Made by a program: the position numbers and the translations under genes. The notes under the pieces were generated by a model. That model saw only the letters and a list, made by a program, of their open reading frames with translations, did no database searches and was not told the DNA's origin. 64,000 nucleotides of DNA from Streptomyces sp. RKND-216 (GTDB taxonomy: Bacteria; Actinomycetota; Actinomycetes; Streptomycetales; Streptomycetaceae). Below are positions 1 through 8,687 of the stretch, in pieces. The stretch lies in the NCBI RefSeq assembly GCF_004795255.1, contig NZ_SSBQ01000002.1, forward strand, positions 1,097,001 to 1,161,000, read 5' to 3'. The stretch's first letter is position 1. The number at the start of each line of letters is the position of its first letter.

Positions 1-503
1 GCCACGTCGCCGGCGTTGGTGCGCAGGTCGTGCCCGGGATTCACCCAGACGTCCGACACCGGCGTCTCCCGTCCCACCCCGCCCGTGAGGTCGTCACGTC
101 CCGATATCACCCGCAGGTCCGTGACCTGCCGCCGGTCCACGCCCAGCACCTCGGTGCTCAGGCAGTGCGCAGCGGTCAGCACCGTACGCGGGCCCACCAG
201 CGCGCCTCCGCAGAACTGGCCGGAGCGGGTGTCCCCGAAGCGCTCCCGGCTGGCCAGAGCGACCGTCCAGGAGTGCTCGGCCACGCTCACGTCCCGGCCG
301 CCCACGACGTCCCCGTCCCGGACCGCCGCGGGATTCTTCGCATCCGCCGTCTCCCCGGCGAGCGTGCCGTCGATGACCGCAGGGGCGGCGGACGCGCCGT
401 CCCGCGGCTTCTCGGCCTCACGGAGCTGCGCGGGAACGGCGGGCACGGTGCAGGCCAGCAGCAGGAGCGGACATATGAGCGGGCGGAGCAGGCGGTCTCG
501 CAC
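1..503 (-). CDS. Secreted trypsin-like serine protease (3' end outside window)
   Basis: Chymotrypsin-family (S1) secreted protease; only the first 167 codons are present and the reading frame runs off the left edge. The GTG at 503 is chosen because GGGGAGG lies just upstream and it begins a good signal peptide: basic MRDRLLR, a leucine-rich core, and a likely cut after VPAVPA. After a propeptide of about 40 residues comes VVGGRD (about residue 67), resembling the IVGG start of mature S1 enzymes, then TAAHC with catalytic His113. The catalytic Asp should be near NAGDV at the window edge; the Ser lies outside. A protease gene beside hrdB is also what I recall from S. coelicolor. The family is clear; the substrate is unknown. 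Confidence 0.88.
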   Translation of the reverse strand, partial: MRDRLLRPLICPLLLLACTVPAVPAQLREAEKPRDGASAAPAVIDGTLAGETADAKNPAAVRDGDVVGGRDVSVAEHSWTVALASRERFGDTRSGQFCGGALVGPRTVLTAAHCLSTEVLGVDRRQVTDLRVISGRDDLTGGVGRETPVSDVWVNPGHDLRTNAGDV

Positions 504-904
504 GCGGCCTCCCCAGGTCGGTGGCGTCGTGACCACCCAGGGTCGACTCCCGGAACACCCTCCGCATCCGGAGCAACGGAGACGGACCGGAGCCCCCGAT
601 CGGGGGAACACCGGCCCGCCGGTCGCCGAAGGCCCGCCGTGCGGCCGTCCGTCAGGCCGGGCGTTCTGCGCTGCTCCGGCCTCACCGTGGCGGCCGCCGG
701 CGGCCCCTCGTCACCGACGCCCTCGGCCCGTTCCCGCCGGTCCACGTGGTTGCGGCGAACGCCCGGGACCGTGACGGCGCTCGCCGCCCCCTGCCGCGAA
801 CCCGCCTCGGCCATTCGGGGGTCTGAAGGGTCTGGGCCGATCAGAGCTTCGCCGGCCTTCTGGTCGCTTCACCCGCTCAGATCCCGGCCGCGACGTGGAG
901 ATCG
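504..904. other. Non-coding stretch upstream of the protease gene
   Basis: About 400 bases with no frame that looks like a gene on either strand: candidate frames lack ribosome binding sites and any recognisable protein similarity. It must hold the promoter of the leftward serine protease gene. I see no convincing -10/-35 pair and no strong hairpin. Confidence 0.5.
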
Positions 905-1180
905 TCCGAAAGGACCCTGCCCTGCGGTGCTCTCAGAGAAGCCGGTGGGTGCGCGCGCGATCCGGTCGGGCGCGTTCTCGGTGGGGATGTGCCCGGCATC
1001 CGGGACACGCACGAGTGTGCTGTGCAGGGTTTCCGAGGCGAACCGCTCGGCGTACTCCACCCTCTGAGAGCGGTCATCCTCGCCCCAGACAAGCAACTTG
1101 GGCGTCGCGTTCCGCCGCAGCGCAGGAACAGCATCGCGGGTGTAGAGAGGGCAGCCATCTCCAGTGCGCCGCACGGCCCG
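905..1180 (-). pseudogene. Remnant of an alpha/beta hydrolase (C-terminal end, frameshifted)
   Basis: The minus strand encodes a typical alpha/beta-hydrolase C-terminus: YTRDAVPALRR, then PKLLVWGEDD (the acid-residue strand), then VPDAGHIPTENAP, which carries the catalytic His. The preceding piece, GALEMAAL, is in a different frame. Near 1147 the DNA reads CTCTCTAC where CTCTAC would join the two frames, so a 2-base insertion breaks the gene. No N-terminal half, nucleophile elbow or start codon is present. It abuts a regulator fragment on the other strand, so this looks like a deletion scar rather than a living gene. Confidence 0.7.
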
Positions 1181-1197
1181 AACCGGTTCGGGCCGAC

Positions 1198-1341
1198 GCG
1201 TCGTTGGCGCCACTGCTGGAGTGGGTCACCTCCCACCCCGATGCCCGGCTGACTCTCGGCCTCCTCACCGAACGCGCCGGACAGCCCAGCCGGACCCTCG
1301 CCCAGCGGTTCACCGAACAGCTCGGTACCAGCCCGGGGCAG
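1198..1341 (+). pseudogene. Remnant of an AraC-family (GlxA-type) regulator
   Basis: About 48 codons encode DASLAPLLEWVTSHPDARLT followed by LTERAGQPSRTLAQRF and TEQLGTSPGQ. This matches the start of the AraC-type DNA-binding domain in regulators that carry an N-terminal DJ-1/PfpI-like domain. The N-terminal domain and the second helix-turn-helix are missing, and the sequence loses similarity on both sides within the open frame. Together with the hydrolase remnant next to it, it marks a small decayed segment between the protease gene and hrdB. Confidence 0.65.
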
Positions 1342-1445
1342 GGCCGGCCTGGCGCCCGTGAACCGTCACCGGGCGCGAAGCGCGCCAACGCCACGCCCGG
1401 CGAGGTGATGAGCCCGCCGCGAGAGCGAGGAGGGCGGCGACCGCC

Positions 1446-1494
1446 GCGAAAGCGCCTCCGAACCCGCATCAGTGCACGTCGGAGGCGCTTTCGC
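1446..1494 (-). terminator. Hairpin terminator after hrdB
   Basis: Perfect 16-bp inverted repeat, 1446-1461 (GCGAAAGCGCCTCCGA) against 1479-1494, with a 17-base loop. It starts 9 bases beyond the hrdB stop codon. There is no U tract, which is usual for Streptomyces. Confidence 0.85.
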
Positions 1495-1502
1495 TGCGCG
1501 GA

Positions 1503-3101
<1,599 letters not shown>

Positions 3102-3383
3102 GAACAACCTCTCGGAACGATGGAAACGGCGGACCGCCGGCGGGATGCACCGACGGCGCGGGCAGAGCCGGGAAGGGAGAGCGCTGAGGCGCGGATCGGC
3201 TCCCTCTTCGGCTGCCACCTCTTGAGTCATCGCGCGACGGCGGGAAGCGTTACGCACGCCGTGCGTGGCCCGAGTCACACCGTGCACCCGGCCCAAGCGA
3301 CGGGAACCGGGCGAACCGGGCCGGGTGGGTAACGCCGTCTCCGGGCGCGCGCACCGGTCCGGCTCCCGGCACCGCCCTCACGT
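3102..3383 (-). promoter_or_regulatory. hrdB upstream leader/promoter region
   Basis: About 280 bases between the whiH terminator and the hrdB start with no recognisable gene. The hrdB promoter or promoters must lie here. In S. coelicolor hrdB is transcribed mainly by the ECF factor ShbA, with additional sigma-R-type input (established there, not shown here). I could not assign a -35/-10 pair with confidence. Confidence 0.5.
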
Positions 3384-3420
3384 GCGGCAGCGCCGCCGGG
3401 GAGCCCGGCGGCGCTGCCGC
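3384..3420 (-). terminator. Hairpin terminator after whiH
   Basis: Perfect 17-bp inverted repeat, 3384-3400 against 3404-3420, with only three bases (GAG) between the arms. It lies 26 bases beyond the whiH stop and separates whiH from hrdB. Confidence 0.85.
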
Positions 3421-3445
3421 ACAGTGGAACGAACCGCTCGCCGGC

Positions 3446-4363
3446 TCAGTGCTCGCGGGGCGCGGGCACGACGTGGTCGGCGCCCGGGGCCTGCTGGGCG
3501 ACCGCGGCGTCCGCCTGACCGCAGAAGAGGCCGCGCATCCCGGACTCGGCCGCGCCCTCGTCCCCTGCCGCCAGCGCGTCGGCGATCTGCCGGTGCTGGG
3601 CCACGGCGGCCTCACTCGGGCGAACGCAGCCGGTTGAGGGGCCGCCGGAGACCTGGAGCGCGGAGGACACGATGCCGGCCAGGTGCTCCAGCATGCGGTT
3701 CCCCGCAGACTGCAGGAGCAGGCCGTGGAACTCGGCGTCGGCGCGGGAGAAGGTGAGCGAGTCGCCCTGGGTCAGGGCCTGTCCCATGATGCCGACCATG
3801 TCGGCGACGCGCTGCTGCACCTCGTCGCGGTTGCGGGCGGCGGCGAGGCGGGCGGCCAGCGGCTCGATCGAGGCGCGGAGTTCGCACAGTTCGCGGCGCT
3901 GGTCCTCCCGCTGCGGCCCGAACGCCCGCCATTCGATGATGTCCGGGTCGAGCAGGTTCCAGTCGCTGACCGGACGGACCCGGGTGCCGACGTTCGGACG
4001 GGCGCTGACGAGGCCCTTCGCCTCCAGGACCCGGAGCGACTCGCGGACGACGGTGCGGGAGACCTCGAACCGCTGGCCGATCTCCTCCGGGACCAGCGGA
4101 CGGTCGGCGCCCAGGTCCCCGGAGACGATCATCTGGCCGAGCTGCTGCACGAGCTGGCCGTGCAGTCCGCGGCCGCGGTTGCCGGACGACCGGCGGCCCA
4201 GGCGGCCCATGTCGGCCTCGGCCCCCTCCCAGGCGGGGGCGTTGGTGGTGCGCGCCGCTCCGGAGGATTCGGCGTAGGCGTAGCGGTCCAGCTCTCCCGG
4301 GCCGGTGAGGCCGGAGCCGGCGGAGCGGGCGGGGGTCATCGAGGTGTGCGCAAGGGTAGTCAC
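3446..4363 (-). CDS. whiH: Sporulation regulator WhiH (GntR/FadR family)
   Basis: DNA-binding regulator needed for sporulation septation in aerial hyphae of S. coelicolor. About 305 residues. A variable N-terminal 75 residues is followed by RRSSGNRGRGLHGQLVQQLG and a winged helix (EEIGQRFEVSRTVVRESLRVLEAKGLVSARP), then a FadR-type C-terminal (FCD) effector domain (ELRASIEPLAARLAA, then SRADAEFHGLLLQSAGN) ending VVPAPREH. The GTG at 4363 gives the WhiH-like start VTTLAHTSMTPARS and has AAAGG upstream; a longer in-frame start is possible but lacks similarity. Adjacency to hrdB is the known Streptomyces arrangement. In S. coelicolor whiH is transcribed by sigma-WhiG and is autoregulated; the FCD ligand is unknown. 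Confidence 0.95.
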   Translation of the reverse strand: MTTLAHTSMTPARSAGSGLTGPGELDRYAYAESSGAARTTNAPAWEGAEADMGRLGRRSSGNRGRGLHGQLVQQLGQMIVSGDLGADRPLVPEEIGQRFEVSRTVVRESLRVLEAKGLVSARPNVGTRVRPVSDWNLLDPDIIEWRAFGPQREDQRRELCELRASIEPLAARLAAARNRDEVQQRVADMVGIMGQALTQGDSLTFSRADAEFHGLLLQSAGNRMLEHLAGIVSSALQVSGGPSTGCVRPSEAAVAQHRQIADALAAGDEGAAESGMRGLFCGQADAAVAQQAPGADHVVPAPREH

Positions 4364-4455
4364 GAACCCTTTGTCGGCCTGGTCACAGGCCGCCTTGAGG
4401 GCTTTGGTGAAAAGCACACGAAAGGGTGATCGCTGGCTTCCGCACAATTGACGCC

Positions 4456-4462
4456 TTATCGG
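4456..4462 (-). promoter_or_regulatory. Candidate sigma-WhiG -10 element for whiH
   Basis: On the minus strand the bases read CCGATAA (TCCGATAA as an octamer), one base off the WhiG-type -10 GCCGATAA and about 93 bases upstream of the whiH start. The expected TAAA -35 is not visible at 15-16 bases spacing, so the assignment rests on the -10 match and the known WhiG dependence of whiH in S. coelicolor. Confidence 0.45.
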
Positions 4463-4538
4463 AAAGAAAGAGGCTTACCAGTGTCGCGTTCGATCGCCTG
4501 ACCGGGAAGCGCGGTCCCCCCGAGGCCTTCGCGCGGGG

Positions 4539-6386
4539 TCACGACGGACGGCCGCGCAGGCCGAGCAGCAGGTAGGCGGCGAGCAGCACGGTCAACGACA
4601 TCGCGAGGGCCTGGCCGACCGGTTGGGAGACCAGCCTGACCGCGACCGGAACCCAGCCGTCGACTCCGGAGGGCCACGGAGACAGCAGCGCGCCCTCCAG
4701 CCGCCCGGCCAGGCCGTCGAGCACCGGGCCGTCGCCGCCGGGGAACATGCGCTTCGCCATCGGCACCATCAGCAGGGGCACGGCCAGCACGGCGGCCAGC
4801 CCGACGGCGGTGGACCGGGCAGCTCCGGCCGCCAGCAGGCCCGCCCAGCCGCAGCCGACGGCGAGCACCACGGACCAGGCGACGGCAGCGAGCAGGCCAC
4901 GCAGCCCGTCGGACGGGACGAGCACCTCGCCGCCGAACAGAAGCAGCAACGCCGCGCCGTTCACGGCGAGGACGGCGAGGCACAGCACGAGCGAACCGGC
5001 CGCGGTCACGGCGACCTTGGCGAGCAGCAGTCCGAGCCGGCGCGGCACGGACGCTCCGGCGGGGACCAGCGAGGGGTAGCGGCACTCCTGACCGTAGGCG
5101 AGCGCTCCGAGCAGCCCCGCGCCGGCCGCGGCGGGCGGCAGCGGGAACAGGAAGGTCGCGGGCCAGCCGGCGAGGAGGCGCAGCAGCGCTTCGTCGCTGT
5201 CGGGGTCGGGACCGGCCAGCGCGAGGCCGAGGCCGGCGGTCAGTGCGACGGCCAGCACGCAGCCGAGCACACACCAGGGGGTGCGGACGCTCAGCATGCG
5301 GCGGACCTCGTAGCGCAGCGGTGAAGCCGGGCCGGGCGGGGCGATGCTGTGCAGTCGGGGGCCCTCGCTCCGCCGGGGCACGACCGTGCGCTGCCGCGGT
5401 GGAGCGAGGGCCGCACGTTCCGCGGCGGCCGGGGCCGTGGGCGATCCGGGCGCGGCCCGTTCGGCGCGTGCAGTCACCACGGAGGCGCCGTCGTCGCCGC
5501 TCTCCTCGGCGAGGCGGTGCACGAGGATGCCGTGGCGATAGGCGGTCTCGCCGACCGACGCGCAGTCGCTGTTGTAGACGCAGAGGCGGGTGCCGGACTC
5601 GGCCACCACCTCCATCTCGTCCCGTTCGCGCCCGTCGGCGCCGGTACGCGGGGCACTCCGGGCCTGCTGGACGAGCAGATCGGCGAGGCGTCCCGCGTGC
5701 GGCGTGGACACGGCGACCCTGGGGCGGAGCCGCGTACGGGCGAAGTCCTCCGCCTCCTGGTCGGCGAGCAACCGTCCCTCCGCGAGGCTGACGACCCGGT
5801 CGGCGACGCGGACCGCCTCCCTGGGGTCGCGGAGGGTGACGAGCACGGCGCCGCCCTGGGCCGCGTATCCGCGCAGCAGCCCGTGGAGCCAGCCGGCTTC
5901 GCGAGGGGACAGCCCTTGCGCCGGCTCGTCGAGTACCAGGGTGTGCGGGTCGCCCAGCATCGCGGCGGCCATGCCCAGGCGACGGTCCATGCCCAGGGAG
6001 AAGGCGCCGACCCGCTCCTCGGCGAGGACACCGAGCCCGACGATCTCGAGCATCTCGTCGGCCCGCTCCGCGGGGACGCCCGCCGCAGCGGCGAGCATCC
6101 GCAGGTGGTTGCGGGCCGTGCGCCCCGGGTGGCCCGGCACGTCTCCCAGCAGGACACCCACCTCCTGCCCCGGATGCTCCAGCCGGTGGAGGGGCCGCCC
6201 GTCGAACAGCGCCACGCCGCGGCCCGGCTCGAGCTGGAGAAGGAGCCGCAGTGCCGTGGACTTGCCCGCGCCACACGGGCCCAGAAGAGCCGTCACCCGG
6301 CCGGCAGGCGCCTCGAAGGTCACGTCGTCGACCGCCGGGCGCCGGCCGCGGCGGGGAACGCTGGTCAGTCCGATCGCCTGAATCAT
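4539..6386 (-). CDS. Fused ABC transporter: ATPase plus membrane domain
   Basis: A 615-residue protein joining an ABC ATPase to a permease-like region. Residues 1-215 form the nucleotide-binding domain with Walker A GPCGAGKST (36-44), Walker B HTLVLDEP and the switch segment VLVTLRDP. The signature motif is degenerate (FSLGMDRR in place of LSGGQ), as is common in Streptomyces exporters of this class. A linker of about 150 residues follows, with VCVYNSDCASVGETAYRHG-like sequence resembling the C-terminal extension of such ATPases, and then several hydrophobic segments from about residue 385 to the end. The start has GGAG upstream. Substrate unknown; probably export. Its 3' end lies about 175 bases before whiH. 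Confidence 0.85.
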   Translation of the reverse strand: MIQAIGLTSVPRRGRRPAVDDVTFEAPAGRVTALLGPCGAGKSTALRLLLQLEPGRGVALFDGRPLHRLEHPGQEVGVLLGDVPGHPGRTARNHLRMLAAAAGVPAERADEMLEIVGLGVLAEERVGAFSLGMDRRLGMAAAMLGDPHTLVLDEPAQGLSPREAGWLHGLLRGYAAQGGAVLVTLRDPREAVRVADRVVSLAEGRLLADQEAEDFARTRLRPRVAVSTPHAGRLADLLVQQARSAPRTGADGRERDEMEVVAESGTRLCVYNSDCASVGETAYRHGILVHRLAEESGDDGASVVTARAERAAPGSPTAPAAAERAALAPPRQRTVVPRRSEGPRLHSIAPPGPASPLRYEVRRMLSVRTPWCVLGCVLAVALTAGLGLALAGPDPDSDEALLRLLAGWPATFLFPLPPAAAGAGLLGALAYGQECRYPSLVPAGASVPRRLGLLLAKVAVTAAGSLVLCLAVLAVNGAALLLLFGGEVLVPSDGLRGLLAAVAWSVVLAVGCGWAGLLAAGAARSTAVGLAAVLAVPLLMVPMAKRMFPGGDGPVLDGLAGRLEGALLSPWPSGVDGWVPVAVRLVSQPVGQALAMSLTVLLAAYLLLGLRGRPS

Positions 6387-6475
6387 CGCTGCTCCCGCAG
6401 GGCACTTGGGGGACGCACCCCTGCAAGATAGCGATGCAATGCCCGTTTTGTCGGGAATGACGCGACCGGTGTGGC

Positions 6476-7222
6476 TCAGACGTCCGGTCGCAGCATCGGC
6501 GGGTTGAGGAGTGTGGCGCCGCCGGCCCGGAAGAGCTGGGCAGGGCGGCCCCCCTGCCTCGAGGTCGTGCCGCCGGTGGGCACCAGGAACCCCGGTGTGC
6601 CGGTGACCTTGCGGTGGAAGTTCCTCGGGTCGAGCACCACGCCCCAGACCGCCTCGTACACGCGGCGCAGCTCGCCCACGGTGAACTCCGGCGGGCAGAA
6701 GGCGGTGGCGAGAGAGCTGTACTCGATCTTGGACCTGGCCCGCTCCACGCCGTCAGCGAGAATGCGCCCGTGGTCGAACGCCAGCGGTTCGGGCGGGCCC
6801 TCCCCCGTGCCGGAAGGCTGGAGAAGGCTCTCGACGGGAGCCCAGCGGACGCTGTCGGCGTCGCCGCCCGGTGTCGGCGACGGAAGATCGGGGGCGAGGA
6901 CCAGGTGCGCCACGCTGACCACCCGCATACGCGGGTCGCGGTCGGGGTCGCCGTAGGTGGCGAGCTGCTCCAGATGGGCCTCGGCCGTGTGGTCGCCGGG
7001 GTCCTGGGCCCGCAGCCCCGTCTCCTCATTGAGCTCGCGGGCTGCCGCGCCGGCCAGGTCCTCGTCCGCCCGGACGAACCCGCCCGGCAACGCCCACCGC
7101 CCCTGGAAGGGCGGCTCGCCACGCCGTACCGCCAGTGCGCAGAGCGCGTGCCTGCGGACGGTGAGCACAACCAGGTCGACGGTGACGGCGAACGGCGGGA
7201 AGGCCGACGGGTCATAGGGCAT
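6476..7222 (-). CDS. NrtR-type Nudix transcriptional regulator
   Basis: 248 residues. The N-terminal Nudix domain starts FAVTVDLVVLTVRRHALCAL, with the Nudix box region GGFVRADEDLAGAAARELNE followed by ETG. The C-terminal part (YSSLATAFCPPEFTVGELRR, then VWGVVLDPRNFHRKV) is the winged-helix domain of NrtR-like proteins, which repress NAD-related or sugar genes by sensing ADP-ribose-type metabolites. The Nudix box is GxxxxxDExxxxAAxRELNEETG-like, so weak hydrolase activity cannot be excluded. The ATG at 7222 is chosen because the domain begins directly after it; the ribosome binding site is poor. The regulated genes are not evident, though a palindrome lies directly upstream. Confidence 0.85.
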   Translation of the reverse strand: MPYDPSAFPPFAVTVDLVVLTVRRHALCALAVRRGEPPFQGRWALPGGFVRADEDLAGAAARELNEETGLRAQDPGDHTAEAHLEQLATYGDPDRDPRMRVVSVAHLVLAPDLPSPTPGGDADSVRWAPVESLLQPSGTGEGPPEPLAFDHGRILADGVERARSKIEYSSLATAFCPPEFTVGELRRVYEAVWGVVLDPRNFHRKVTGTPGFLVPTGGTTSRQGGRPAQLFRAGGATLLNPPMLRPDV

Positions 7223-7235
7223 GGCATGATCATAG

Positions 7236-7250
7236 TCGTCTGCCTGACGA
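7236..7250. promoter_or_regulatory. Candidate operator upstream of the NrtR-type gene
   Basis: TCGTC TGCCT GACGA: a perfect 5-bp inverted repeat with a 5-base spacer, 14 bases upstream of the regulator's start codon and before the neighbouring DUF4192 stop. Position and symmetry suit autoregulation. The match to a known NrtR motif is not established. Confidence 0.35.
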
Positions 7251-7271
7251 TAAAAAGGGCGCTTGCCGACC

Positions 7272-8546
7272 TCATCGGTGACCGGCACTCCGCTCCGCGC
7301 GGGCCCTGCTCCCGGCACGGACCTTCCGGTCGGCACGGGCTCTGTGGCCCCCGCGCCTCGCCGGTCCTCCCTTCCGCCTGCGATGGCTCCGGCGTCGCCG
7401 CGCGGCCCGCTCCTCACGCATGCAGTGCCGCAACGGCTCGGGATCGAGGCCCTCGTTGCAGGCACGGTGCAGCAACTGGGCGAAGACGTAGTCGGGATCG
7501 GTCTCCAGCGCCCGCACGAACGCCACGCGGGCGGCCGGCTGGTCCCCCGTCGACCAGGCGACCCAGCCCGCCAAGGTGAGCGGCGCCGGAGCGTGCTCAG
7601 CGTACGGGCCGGTGCAGCGCCGGGCCAGCGCACGCCACAGTCGCAGGGCGGGCTGGGCGTCCCTGCCCTCCATCCACTCCGCGGCCTGGTCCCGCGTGCC
7701 CCGGTCCTGGAGCCCCAGGATGAGGGTGGCGGCCTCCTCCGGCGTGAGGAGCGCGTCGTCGGCGGCGTCCTGCGCCATGGCCACCGTGTCAGGCCCGGGC
7801 ACGGCGGCACGGAAGCGGGCGATCAGCCGCCGCGCCAGCACGACCGTCCGCGCCCGGACGGCCGTGGCACCCTCGGCAGCGAACATGCGGGGCACGAGTT
7901 CGGCCGCCGCCGTGTCCAGCGCGCGTTCCTGTGCCTCGGCGAGGACCGGTCCGAGCGGTGCGAGCCGCGCCTCCATGTCCTTCAGCGAACCGCGCACCCG
8001 GATTCCGGCATACACGGCCGCGGCGGCCATGGGCGAGGTCCCCGGCCTCTCCAGCGAAGTCCCTTCCGGCGGGCAGCACGCCGGATCGGGGCAGCAGTAG
8101 GAGAAATAGCGGCCGCCGGAGAGACAGAGCGCCTCGTAGACGGGCATCTCCCGTTCGCCGCACGCCCGGCGCAGCGCCTGCGCCAACGGGCGAAGTCGCT
8201 CGGCGACCGCCCGCGCCGTCTCCCCCTCCGCCGGGTCCCGGCAGAGGTACAGCACGGCCCCCTCCGGCCGTGCGCCGCGCACCTGCGAGCCGTCCGACAG
8301 GCAGCGGGCGAGGTGACGGGCGGCCTCCTCCCACTCCCCCGCTTCTGCCGGGATGCCGAGCCGGATACGCCCGCCGAAACGGCTCTCCTCCCCGTGCACG
8401 GCGACGAGCACCACCGAGTCGTCGGGATGGAAACCGAGGAGATAGGGCAGGGCGTCGGCGAGTTCGGCGGGCCCGCGCAGCGAGACCTGCGTGACCGGGT
8501 CGGTGGGCGGGCTGTCGGGTGCGGATCCCCCGCTGTGCTGTGTCAT
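7272..8546 (-). CDS. DUF4192 family protein
   Basis: A conserved actinobacterial protein of unknown function, 424 residues. The opening TDPVTQVSLRGPAELADALP and the following PYLLGFHPDDSVVLVAVHG are diagnostic of DUF4192. The middle carries CLSGGRYFSYCCPDPACCPP, a cysteine-rich stretch conserved in the family that could bind metal (inference), and a C-terminal half (GWVAWSTGDQPAARVAFVRAL) that reads like helical repeats. The last 50 residues are highly basic and of low complexity. The start at 8546 (MTQHSGG) is preferred over the upstream in-frame ATG because family similarity begins soon after it. Confidence 0.85.
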   Translation of the reverse strand: MTQHSGGSAPDSPPTDPVTQVSLRGPAELADALPYLLGFHPDDSVVLVAVHGEESRFGGRIRLGIPAEAGEWEEAARHLARCLSDGSQVRGARPEGAVLYLCRDPAEGETARAVAERLRPLAQALRRACGEREMPVYEALCLSGGRYFSYCCPDPACCPPEGTSLERPGTSPMAAAAVYAGIRVRGSLKDMEARLAPLGPVLAEAQERALDTAAAELVPRMFAAEGATAVRARTVVLARRLIARFRAAVPGPDTVAMAQDAADDALLTPEEAATLILGLQDRGTRDQAAEWMEGRDAQPALRLWRALARRCTGPYAEHAPAPLTLAGWVAWSTGDQPAARVAFVRALETDPDYVFAQLLHRACNEGLDPEPLRHCMREERAARRRRSHRRRKGGPARRGGHRARADRKVRAGSRARAERSAGHR

Positions 8547-8687
8547 GACGCGACTGTGCCCTGCCTGCGCCGATCTCCGCGCGGCTTCGTCCACAGGGAC
8601 GGTCTGCTGATGTGATCACCGGACCGACGCTGAGTTTTCCCCAGGGCGCGTTCGCTTCTGTCGGTGCGATGGGCTTGCATGGAGCGC

